A stretch of 43,892 nucleotides of DNA, taken from the NCBI GenBank assembly GCA_031270985.1, contig JAISWR010000053.1:1-43892 (forward strand), written 5' to 3'. Origin of the DNA: Bacteroidales bacterium. Its GTDB lineage: Bacteria > Bacteroidota > Bacteroidia > Bacteroidales > UBA4181. A program made the translations under genes and the position numbers. Shown here piece by piece: positions 25,728 to 34,583 of the stretch (the stretch's first letter is position 1; each line of letters starts with the position of its first letter). Below the pieces are notes generated by a model that saw only the letters and a program-made list of their open reading frames with translations, had not been told where the DNA came from and ran no database searches.

Positions 25728-26405
25728 ATGATACGGATAGACATTCTTACAGTTGTGCCTGAATTGCTGGACAGTCCGTTCGGATATTCCATGATACGGC
25801 GGGCAAAGGACAGCGGTGTGGCTGAACTGGTGGTGCACAATATCAGGGATTATGCCACGGACAGGCATCGGCGCGTGGATGATTATGCTTTCGGCGGCGA
25901 TGCGGGCATGGTGATGATGATAGAGCCGGTGTTCCGCATCGTCGGCGAGCTGAAAAGCCGACGCGATTATGACGAGGTGATTTATACCTCTCCGGACGGT
26001 GAACGTTTCCGGCAGAAAGAAGCCAACCGCCTTTCCACGCTGGGTAACTTGATGATTCTTTGCGGACATTACAAAGGCGTGGACCACCGGATTCGCGAAC
26101 ACCTGATTACTAAGGAAATATCCATAGGCGATTATGTGCTGACAGGCGGCGAACTTGCGGCAGCAGTTATCTGCGACGCCGTTATACGTTTGCTGCCGGG
26201 CGCCATGAACGATGAAAGCTCCGCGCTCACCGATTCGTTTCAGGACGACCTGCTGGCGCCCCCTGTTTATACGCGTCCTGCGGAATTTAACGGATGGAAA
26301 GTACCCGAAATACTGCTACAAGGCAATGCCGCCGCCATCGAACAATGGAAATTCGACCGGTCTGTGGAACGGACACAACGGCTGCGACCGGATTTGACGG
26401 CATGA
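25728..26405 (+). CDS. trmD: tRNA (guanine-N1)-methyltransferase TrmD
   Basis: TrmD methylates G37 next to the anticodon of several tRNAs, preventing frameshifts. The 225-residue protein starts [14 protein letters not shown] at 25728. The SPOUT trefoil-knot motifs are visible: [12 protein letters not shown] and [20 protein letters not shown], then the C-terminal domain ([20 protein letters not shown]). An upstream in-frame ATG at 25689 would add 13 residues but lies before the promoter box. It stands alone instead of in an rpsP-rimM-trmD-rplS cluster. Confidence 0.96.
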   Translation: MIRIDILTVVPELLDSPFGYSMIRRAKDSGVAELVVHNIRDYATDRHRRVDDYAFGGDAGMVMMIEPVFRIVGELKSRRDYDEVIYTSPDGERFRQKEANRLSTLGNLMILCGHYKGVDHRIREHLITKEISIGDYVLTGGELAAAVICDAVIRLLPGAMNDESSALTDSFQDDLLAPPVYTRPAEFNGWKVPEILLQGNAAAIEQWKFDRSVERTQRLRPDLTA

Positions 26406-26756
26406 GACTGTCTGCCGCACACAAAGTCCCGAACCTGACGGCGTCACAATCAAAAAAATTAACCGTCACGCCAACATTTTATTTGCAACCGTCGGAAAGA
26501 GTTTCCAGCGTGAGGCGGTGTTTACCATTCCCCTATTTGCTGATTTTTCAGCGATTTGTTCCTCTTTTTCGTCCTGTGGACACTGAAACGGACGGAACGC
26601 TATCTCCCTCCGAAGGAGGGGCTTCGAAGGAAAACGCTCCGCTTCCTATACGATATGGCCGTGAATTTGTAAATGCCGTTGAGACATATCGCTATGGCGT
26701 TTCTACCAATTCTCCGGATACGTCCGGTTCTTCCGGTTCTTCCGGTTCTTCCGCTG
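26406..26756. other. Intergenic stretch with short repeats after trmD
   Basis: No gene is supported. It contains a C/G palindrome CCCTCC-GAA-GGAGGG at 26606-26620, related in style to the repeat inside czcA, and three exact 9-base tandem copies of TCCGGTTCT at 26723-26749. A frame through it encodes an SGSSGSS run but overlaps trmD out of frame and has no family resemblance. Confidence 0.5.
26723..26749 (+). repeat. 9-bp tandem repeat, three copies
   Basis: Three perfect copies of TCCGGTTCT followed by a partial fourth (TCCG). Non-coding as far as can be judged; a potential slippage site. Confidence 0.8.
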
Positions 26757-26795
26757 AAAAACCCTGACAGGGATGCTGCACTGCTCTGTCAGGGT
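26757..26795 (-). terminator. Rho-independent terminator after kdgK
   Basis: A perfect 10-bp inverted repeat, ACCCTGACAG (26761-26770) and CTGTCAGGGT (26786-26795), with a 15-base loop. On the minus strand the stem is followed by a short T-run, which fits termination of kdgK, whose stop is at 26821. Confidence 0.65.
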
Positions 26796-26820
26796 AACAG
26801 TCAAAAATCAAGAAATCGTT

Positions 26821-27900
26821 TTACCGTTTCACTCTTGCGTTGCCTTTCCACACGCTCCACACCATTTCTTCGTCTACCGGCTGTGCGTAATCGGTGAGGA
26901 AGGTAGTAGCCAGCGCTCCGGTTGCCCAGCCAAACTGGGTGTATTTCTCCGCTTCCCAACCTTTCAGGACGCCGTAGAGCAGCCCGCCCACAAAGCCGTC
27001 TCCGCCGCCGATGCGGTCGAGAACACGGATAGGTTTGGGTTCGATAACCGTAAAGTCGTTACCGTCAAGTACAATGGCGCCCCAGAGGTGTTCGTTCACG
27101 CTCACCACCTGACGCAAGGTGGTAGCAAAAACAGAGGCTCCGGGAAAAGCCTTTTTCACGCGCATGGTCATCTCCTTGAAACCCTCTATCTTGTCTGCAA
27201 TGGCTTTACCGCCGGCTTCGGGGCCTTCAATGTTCAGGCAAAGTTGAAAATCTTCTTCGTTACCGATGAGGATGTCTGCCACGGAAGCAATTTCTTTGAA
27301 GATACTGTGCAGTTCTTTTTCGCGACCTTTCCAGAACGAGGCTCTGTAATTGAGGTCGAAAGAGATGCGCGTACCGTGTTTTTTGGCGGCGCGCGCCAGT
27401 TCGAGGCAGAAGTTGCTCGTTTCGGGCGACAGTGCCCCAATCAGTCCGGAAAGGTGGATGATCTGCACACCTTCCTTGCCGAAGAGGCGGTCGAGGTCGA
27501 AGTCTTTCACGTTGAGCGTGCGCCCTACTTCGCCGGCGCGGTCGTTGTGCACGCGGGGGCCGCGCGAACCGTAGCCGCTGTCGGCAATGTTGAACTGGTG
27601 GCGGTAGCCCCACGGGTCGCCCTGTTCCACCTCTGCCCCTTCGTAGTCCATACCCCGTGCGCGGAGATTCTGTTTGATAAACTGCGCTATGGGACTGCCT
27701 TTCACGAAAGTGGTAAGCACCTTCACCGGCAATCCGAGATAAGATGAAATGCTCGCCACGTTGGTTTCGGCGCTTGTCGCCTGCATTTGGAACATGTCGC
27801 CGCTATACACCGGCTGTCCGTTAATCGGCGTGATGCGTACGCCCATACTTGTGGGCACTGTCAGTGCCCACCTTGTTGCATTTTTTAACTGTATACTCAT
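26821..27900 (-). CDS. kdgK: 2-dehydro-3-deoxygluconokinase (PfkB family)
   Basis: A 359-residue sugar kinase that phosphorylates 2-keto-3-deoxygluconate to KDPG, which KDPG aldolase then splits. PfkB-family marks include SGDMFQMQATSAETNVASI near the N-terminus and the catalytic, anion-hole motif RIGGGDGFVGGLLYG near residue 300. Specific assignment to KdgK rests on overall resemblance to Bacteroidota KDG kinases and on its neighbour, an SDR fructuronate reductase; both serve uronate catabolism. It reads from ATG 27900 and is followed by a terminator. The aldolase is not in this window. It could instead act on another 2-keto sugar acid. Confidence 0.85.
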   Translation of the reverse strand: MSIQLKNATRWALTVPTSMGVRITPINGQPVYSGDMFQMQATSAETNVASISSYLGLPVKVLTTFVKGSPIAQFIKQNLRARGMDYEGAEVEQGDPWGYRHQFNIADSGYGSRGPRVHNDRAGEVGRTLNVKDFDLDRLFGKEGVQIIHLSGLIGALSPETSNFCLELARAAKKHGTRISFDLNYRASFWKGREKELHSIFKEIASVADILIGNEEDFQLCLNIEGPEAGGKAIADKIEGFKEMTMRVKKAFPGASVFATTLRQVVSVNEHLWGAIVLDGNDFTVIEPKPIRVLDRIGGGDGFVGGLLYGVLKGWEAEKYTQFGWATGALATTFLTDYAQPVDEEMVWSVWKGNARVKR

Positions 27901-28258
27901 TTTTTGTTTTTATTTTTTAGTTTGACGATTTCCTTTCATATCACTGTTTATTCGTTCTGCGACGGTTTGTTTTTCAACGCCGCCAATTCGGCAACAACGG
28001 CATCCGCAAATAGCCGTTTCTTTTTCGGCGCGCTCGCGAGCGATAATCGCTTCCATTCCTTGCGGACTTCAAACTGCGCAACATACTTGTTGCTTTCCAT
28101 CACGCTCCAGTTGCGGTTGCGGTTGCGAACTTCCTTTTTTGTCTTCTATCAGGATGTCCACACGGTTGTGCCTCCCTTCCTCGTGCGTGCGGTTGCTTTC
28201 TCTTCTTTTACATCGCTACGGAGAAAGGGCTTTTCCTTCACCGTTCACCGTTCACCGT
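27901..28258. other. Gap between fructuronate reductase and kdgK
   Basis: This 358-base stretch holds a possible 50-residue minus-strand ORF (27948-28100) and a heptamer repeat (28237-28262), described separately. No TAnnTTTG promoter for kdgK was found, so kdgK may be read from the SDR promoter. Fragments of other minus-strand frames look coding-like but are broken by stops, so a degraded gene is possible. Confidence 0.4.
27948..28100 (-). CDS. Possible small Lys/Ala-rich protein between SDR gene and kdgK
   Basis: ATG at 28100 opens 50 codons encoding a charged, helix-prone peptide (MESNKYVAQFEVRKEWKRLS..., ending KNKPSQNE). Codon use resembles its neighbours. Two stops lie 45-51 bases upstream in frame. 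No family is recognised; it may be a real small protein or the end of a decayed gene. Confidence 0.3.
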   Translation of the reverse strand: MESNKYVAQFEVRKEWKRLSLASAPKKKRLFADAVVAELAALKNKPSQNE

Positions 28259-28262
28259 TCAC
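28237..28262 (-). repeat. Heptamer tandem repeat across the SDR stop codon
   Basis: Three full and one partial copy of TTCACCG (CGGTGAA on the coding strand) directly after, and overlapping, the TGA stop at 28259-28261 of the SDR gene. Copy-number change here would not alter the protein. Confidence 0.75.
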
Positions 28263-29113
28263 ACTCCGCCGTATGCGCTGTAACCGCCGTCCACGGGGAT
28301 GCAAATGCCGGTGACGAACGACGAAATGTCGCTCAGCAGGTAGAGCATGGCGCCTTTCAGGTCGTCCGGTTCGCCGTATTTGCCCATCGGCGTGCTGGAG
28401 ATGATTTTCCTGCCGCGCGGCGTGGCTTCGCCTGTTTTTTCGTCGGTCAGCAGGAAACGGTTCTGGTTGGTGAGAAAAAAACCGGGCGCAATGGCGTTCA
28501 CGCGGATACCCGTTTTTGCCAGATGCACGGCGATCCATTCGGTGAAATTGTTGATGGACGCTTTGGCTGCCGAATAAGCCGGTATTTTGGTAAGCGGCTT
28601 GTAGGCGTTCATGGACGAGATGTTGAGTACGCTTCCCTTACCCGCTTCGAGCATGTCGGTGGTGAACACCATGGTGGGCAGCAGTGTCCCCTTAAAATTA
28701 AGGTCGTACACTTTCTGGAAGCCTTCCATATTCAACCCATAGAAGGTTTTTTCCAGTTCGCCGAGATTGGCGGGCTGTATTTCCTCTAATTGGGTGGTTG
28801 CCGCGGGGGAGTTGCCGCCTGCACCGTTGATCAGGAAGTTGATTTTACCCAACTTCTCGTTGATGATTTTTTTTGCCGCCTGCAGCGAATCCTTGTCTAA
28901 CACGCTGGCGCCCACCCCAATGGTAACGACGTCGAACTCATTTTCCACTTCGGCTGCCAACTTTTTAGCGGCGTCTTCGTTGAGGTCAACAATGGCGGTT
29001 TTCACGCCTGCAGCAGCCAGCCCGCGCACCAGACTCGCCCCGATTACACCGGCTCCGCCGGTCAATACACAGACCTTGTTATTCAGGTCGTTGAAAGAAA
29101 TTTTCTTTGTCAT
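28259..29113 (-). CDS. SDR family D-fructuronate reductase (mannonate oxidoreductase)
   Basis: A 284-residue short-chain dehydrogenase. The Rossmann motif TGGAGVIGASLVRG is near residue 18, NAGG near 110 and the active-site YSAAKAS near 185. The segment GFFLTNQNRFLLTDEKTGE and the PMGKYGEPDDLKGAMLYL tail match the SDR-type UxuB enzymes that reduce D-fructuronate to D-mannonate in glucuronate breakdown. I place the start at ATG 29113 (MTKKISFNDL); a frame to 29233 spans the promoter. It is read from a full promoter (29161-29191) and followed by kdgK. UxuA and UxaC are not in this window. Confidence 0.85.
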   Translation of the reverse strand: MTKKISFNDLNNKVCVLTGGAGVIGASLVRGLAAAGVKTAIVDLNEDAAKKLAAEVENEFDVVTIGVGASVLDKDSLQAAKKIINEKLGKINFLINGAGGNSPAATTQLEEIQPANLGELEKTFYGLNMEGFQKVYDLNFKGTLLPTMVFTTDMLEAGKGSVLNISSMNAYKPLTKIPAYSAAKASINNFTEWIAVHLAKTGIRVNAIAPGFFLTNQNRFLLTDEKTGEATPRGRKIISSTPMGKYGEPDDLKGAMLYLLSDISSFVTGICIPVDGGYSAYGGV

Positions 29114-29160
29114 GAATGTAAAAATAATATTAATGTAATGACATATCTTTAAATGTGCGA

Positions 29161-29191
29161 CAAAAGTAATCATTTCAAAACAAAATACAAA
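29161..29191 (-). promoter_or_regulatory. Promoter of the SDR/kdgK unit
   Basis: Minus strand TTTG (29188-29191), exactly 19 bases, TACTTTTG (29161-29168). The predicted start near 29154 leaves a leader of about 40 bases. Confidence 0.7.
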
Positions 29192-31559
<2,368 letters not shown>

Positions 31560-31588
31560 AAACAGACGAAACTCATCCGAAACTCAAT

Positions 31589-31903
31589 TCATTCTTGCTC
31601 TGTTGTTTTCTTTTTTCTGTCGAAAAAAAACATTTTGCGTAAAAAACCCTTAAAAAAGCGGTATTGTCCCAGCAGCGTCCCCACCGCGAAGAGCAAAACC
31701 TGATAGAGCGGAAGAATGACTAAAATTTCCGCCAAAATTCTGACATATAAAACGGTTTCCGGAGTTATCCCCAAACAGGGCATGAGCAGTTTTTTTACGC
31801 CCAACGTGACAAAACCGGCAAGCCCAAAGGCACAAAACACCACTGCAAGTTGAACATTCGAGACAATACCCCACCTTTGTTTAAATCGTTCAAAATAAGA
31901 CAT
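31589..31903 (-). CDS. DUF6787-like small membrane protein
   Basis: A 104-residue protein with two or three membrane segments (LAVVFCAFGLAGFVTLGV and ILVILPLYQVLLFAVGTLLG) and a C-terminal FFKGF/basic tail. The N-terminal FERFKQRWGI and the central PLYQVLL...GTLLGQYRFFKGF pattern fit the DUF6787 family of Bacteroidota, which has no known function. Start at ATG 31903; a frame to 31957 overlaps a TACTTTTG box at 31935-31942 (minus). It converges on ligA. Confidence 0.75.
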   Translation of the reverse strand: MSYFERFKQRWGIVSNVQLAVVFCAFGLAGFVTLGVKKLLMPCLGITPETVLYVRILAEILVILPLYQVLLFAVGTLLGQYRFFKGFLRKMFFFDRKKKTTEQE

Positions 31904-31934
31904 ATACGTAAAAATAGAACAAAGCTTGATACCG

Positions 31935-31942
31935 CAAAAGTA
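31935..31942 (-). promoter_or_regulatory. Putative -7 box for the DUF6787-like gene
   Basis: Minus strand TACTTTTG, 31 bases before the ATG at 31903. No TTTG at the ideal -33 distance. Confidence 0.4.
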
Positions 31943-32185
31943 AAAAATAATCATCAAATCACATTTTTTAACATTTTTTTTAATTTAGGCACACTTTTTG
32001 TGGTTATTTTTATAAACGGGCGGTAATGCAGCCGTTGTCAGGTTGAATGCCATCCGCAATAATGTTTCTGTGGTGCGCCAATGTTTTTTTTGACTGTTGA
32101 AGATGAACGATCATGGATACGTAGAATTTTTTCTGCATTTCGATTACTCGTAAGCAATCGAACAGTCTCATAAATATTTATTTTT

Positions 32186-32851
32186 ATGGAAACCAAGAAA
32201 ACCAATCGAGCCAATCTCGAAAAAAAACGCAGTTTGTTTTTCCAAATCGGATTGTTGTTGGCATTAAGTCTTGCCTTTGTCGCCTTTGAATGGCAAATGC
32301 CGCATATAAAGAACGCAACGTTCGAATCGTTTTCCGTATCCTATCCGGACATCATCATCGACATATTTCCGGAACCTCCGCCGCCGCCACCGCCGTTGCC
32401 GCAGAGTTTCGACTTTCAGATTGTGGACAACACTGTTGAGGTGAACCTTAATGATCTGTTTTTTGATGTGGAAAACATCGTAGGCAACGTGTGGACGGAA
32501 TTACCGCCGATAGCCCCACTTGCGGACGATCCGGACGAAGACGATATTTTTTGTTCCACTTGCACGGAAGAACCGCCAGTATTTGCTGGATTCAGCGAAT
32601 ATGTCACCACTCATTTGACCTATCCGCAAGCAGCTATTGATCTCGGCATTTCCGGAACCGTGTACGTGCAGTTTGTGATTGACGAATGGGGTAATGTCAC
32701 GAATCCGCAATTGATTCGGGGCATTGATCCTTTGCTGGACAACGAAGCGTTACGGCTGATAGAAAATTCACCGAAATGGACGCCCGCCAAACAGCGCGGT
32801 AAGCCTGTGAAAGTGAAATTTATTTTTCCCGTCAAATTTATTTTACAATAA
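32186..32851 (+). CDS. Energy transducer TonB (first of a pair)
   Basis: TonB couples the proton motive force to TonB-dependent outer-membrane receptors. The 221-residue protein has a cytoplasmic N-terminus, one membrane anchor (SLFFQIGLLLALSLAFVAFE), a very short proline stretch (EPPPPPPPLP) and the C-terminal TonB domain (TYPQAAIDLGISGTVYVQFV, ending WTPAKQRGKPVKV). It carries a CSTC pair before the C-terminal domain that its neighbour lacks. No ExbB/ExbD genes are adjacent. It is followed after 116 bases by a paralogue. No clear promoter was found. Confidence 0.9.
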   Translation: METKKTNRANLEKKRSLFFQIGLLLALSLAFVAFEWQMPHIKNATFESFSVSYPDIIIDIFPEPPPPPPPLPQSFDFQIVDNTVEVNLNDLFFDVENIVGNVWTELPPIAPLADDPDEDDIFCSTCTEEPPVFAGFSEYVTTHLTYPQAAIDLGISGTVYVQFVIDEWGNVTNPQLIRGIDPLLDNEALRLIENSPKWTPAKQRGKPVKVKFIFPVKFILQ

Positions 32852-32926
32852 GTTAATATTCATCATATTATAAAAAATCGCAATTTTTTTTTACAAATTC
32901 TGTATTTTTTTTACAAAAAAAGTACG

Positions 32927-32934
32927 TACCTTTA
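32927..32934 (+). promoter_or_regulatory. Putative -7 box for the second tonB gene
   Basis: TACCTTTA, one base from TAnnTTTG and followed by CACC, the same variant as in the better supported sod promoter (TATCTTTA-CACC). It lies 33 bases before the ATG at 32968. The -33 element is unclear. Confidence 0.35.
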
Positions 32935-32967
32935 CACCATCTAAATCTAAAAATAAAATCAATCGTT

Positions 32968-33657
32968 ATGGAACTGAAGAAAAGTGATAAAGCGAATTTA
33001 GACAAAAGGCGCAGTCTATTTACCGAAATCGGACTATTGGTCGCGTTGGGAGTAGTTTTCCTTGCATTCGAATGGAAATCCGCGCCGAAGCAGATAGTCG
33101 AAGACGACCAACAGGTGCAAAGCGCTATTGAAGAGGACATTATTCCCATTACCCGTCAGGATCAGCCGCCACCGCCTCCTCCTGAGCCGCCAAAAATTGC
33201 GGAAGTCTTCAATATTGTGTCCAATGATATACAGGTGGACAACGACTTTCAAATTGACGTGGAAGCCGATCAGGACCTGTCGGTGGATATTGTGATGTTT
33301 GAGGAAAGCAAAGTGGAGGAAGAAGAGGAAGAGGAGTACCTGTTTGCCGTGATTGAAGAAAAGCCGCTTTTCAACGGCAAGCCTGCCGAGGAGGCTTTCC
33401 GCGAGTGGGCTTACAGTATCACCAAATACCCGCCTGTAGCTCAGGAAAACGGAATTACGGGGAGAGTGATCCTTGAATTTACCATTGAAAAGGATGGGAG
33501 TGTTTCCAACGTAACACTTCTGCGTGGCGTTGACCCGTCGCTGGATACGGAGGCTTTGCGGGTGATCAAGGCGTCGCCGAAATGGACGCCCGGCAGGCAA
33601 CGCGGAAGAACCGTAAAGGTGAAATATCAATTTCCGTTCAACTTCCGGCTGAACTGA
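32968..33657 (+). CDS. Energy transducer TonB (second of a pair)
   Basis: A 229-residue paralogue of the preceding protein with the same start pattern (K.N/DKRRSLF.EIGLLVALGVVFLAFEW), a short proline run (QPPPPPPEPP) and a C-terminal TonB domain (GRVILEFTIEKDGSVSNV, WTPGRQRGRTVKV). The central linker has an acidic run (KVEEEEEEEY) instead of the long Pro-Lys spacer of enterobacterial TonB, so it may span a shorter distance or work with a different partner. It ends at a bidirectional terminator (33672-33708). Confidence 0.92.
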   Translation: MELKKSDKANLDKRRSLFTEIGLLVALGVVFLAFEWKSAPKQIVEDDQQVQSAIEEDIIPITRQDQPPPPPPEPPKIAEVFNIVSNDIQVDNDFQIDVEADQDLSVDIVMFEESKVEEEEEEEYLFAVIEEKPLFNGKPAEEAFREWAYSITKYPPVAQENGITGRVILEFTIEKDGSVSNVTLLRGVDPSLDTEALRVIKASPKWTPGRQRGRTVKVKYQFPFNFRLN

Positions 33658-33671
33658 AAAGGTTTTGCAAG

Positions 33672-33708
33672 TACGAAAAAGCTTCGCTCCGGCGGGGCTT
33701 TTTTCGTA
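33672..33708. terminator. Bidirectional terminator between tonB and sod
   Basis: An inverted repeat, TACGAAAAAGC (33672-33682) and GCTTTTTTCGTA (33697-33708), with a C/G-rich loop and A/T runs built into the stem. It can end both the plus-strand tonB transcript (stop 33657) and the minus-strand sod transcript (stop 33772). Confidence 0.7.
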
Positions 33709-33771
33709 ATTTCTCGTGGTTCAAACTTGACGGATTTTTTAAAACCTGTTAGGTTGAGGCATTGTGCGGCG

Positions 33772-34446
33772 TTACAAACTGTTTTCGTACAGACTGCTGA
33801 CTCTCCGCCAGTTGACAATGTTCCAAAACGCCTGAATATAGTCCGGACGCTTGTTTTGGTATTTCAGATAGTAGGCATGTTCCCACACGTCAATGCAAAG
33901 CAGAAGCGTTCTTTTCGCCTCTGCAATATCCATCAGAGGATTGTCCTGATTGGGAGTGGAAGTTACCGTCAACTTGCCCTTGTCGGACACTAACCATGCC
34001 CATCCCGAACCGAAACGTGTGGATGCGGCTTTTTCAAAAGCCTCCTTAAATGCGTCGAACGATCCGAAATCGCGTCGTATTGCTTCCGCCAACTTTCCGG
34101 AAATATTGCCTCCGGCGGGTGACATGATTTCCCAAAATAGCTTGTGGTTGTAATACCCGCCACCGTTGTTACGCACTGCTACCGGATATTTTGAGATATT
34201 TCTTAAAATATCTTCGATATTTGCAGGGACATCGGAAAGCGATTGCAAAGCGTCGTTGAGATTCTTCGTGTATGCGGCATGGTGGCGCGAATAATGGATT
34301 TCCATAGTCAATGCGTCTATGTGGGGCTCCAACGCGCTGTAGGCATACGGCAACGGCTGTTGCTTGAATACGGGCGGATTTCCCGAAACGGTGAGCGAAA
34401 AACAAATCAACGCGCACGACGAAATGATATTGTTACGTGTCTTCAT
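33772..34446 (-). CDS. Exported superoxide dismutase (Fe/Mn family, Mn-like)
   Basis: A 224-residue SOD that converts superoxide to H2O2 and O2. All four metal ligands are present: H51, H101, D186 and H190. Gln in NQDNP (Q167) and Gly at the equivalent of MnSOD G77 (NNGGGYYNH) point to a Mn-type or cambialistic enzyme. Unlike the usual cytosolic form, it starts with about 22 hydrophobic residues ([16 protein letters not shown]), suggesting export to the periplasm. Y52 replaces the second His of the usual HH pair. It is read from a full promoter at 34479-34509. The BadF-type gene upstream has an independent promoter. Confidence 0.92.
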   Translation of the reverse strand: MKTRNNIISSCALICFSLTVSGNPPVFKQQPLPYAYSALEPHIDALTMEIHYSRHHAAYTKNLNDALQSLSDVPANIEDILRNISKYPVAVRNNGGGYYNHKLFWEIMSPAGGNISGKLAEAIRRDFGSFDAFKEAFEKAASTRFGSGWAWLVSDKGKLTVTSTPNQDNPLMDIAEAKRTLLLCIDVWEHAYYLKYQNKRPDYIQAFWNIVNWRRVSSLYENSL

Positions 34447-34478
34447 GATATTTGAAATTTGGGTTATTATTTACGGTG

Positions 34479-34509
34479 TAAAGATACTACGGATAAAACA
34501 GCCGTCAAA
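34479..34509 (-). promoter_or_regulatory. Promoter of the superoxide dismutase gene
   Basis: Minus strand TTTG (34506-34509), exactly 19 bases, TATCTTTA (34479-34486), a one-base variant of TAnnTTTG. The predicted start is near 34472, leaving a leader of about 25 bases. Confidence 0.6.
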
Positions 34510-34583
34510 GCGATATTGTTGATGAGGCGATAAGAAAAATTGATGTTCTCCGGACTTACAAACATAAGCAACAGGACGGCAAT

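Noticed and set aside
26723-26749. CRISPR-like array
   Set aside because: The units are contiguous 9-bp copies with no spacers; none of the repeats in the window has a CRISPR layout.
26294-26767. Plus-strand frame ending in an SGSSGSS run
   Set aside because: It starts out of frame inside trmD and crosses intergenic repeats; the Ser/Gly run is just the translated 9-bp tandem repeat.
26773-27747. 324-codon plus-strand frame opposite kdgK
   Set aside because: Antisense to a PfkB kinase with an intact active-site motif; no recognisable domain.
28139-28789. 216-codon plus-strand frame opposite the SDR gene
   Set aside because: It overlaps the SDR coding region in antisense and its composition mirrors that gene.
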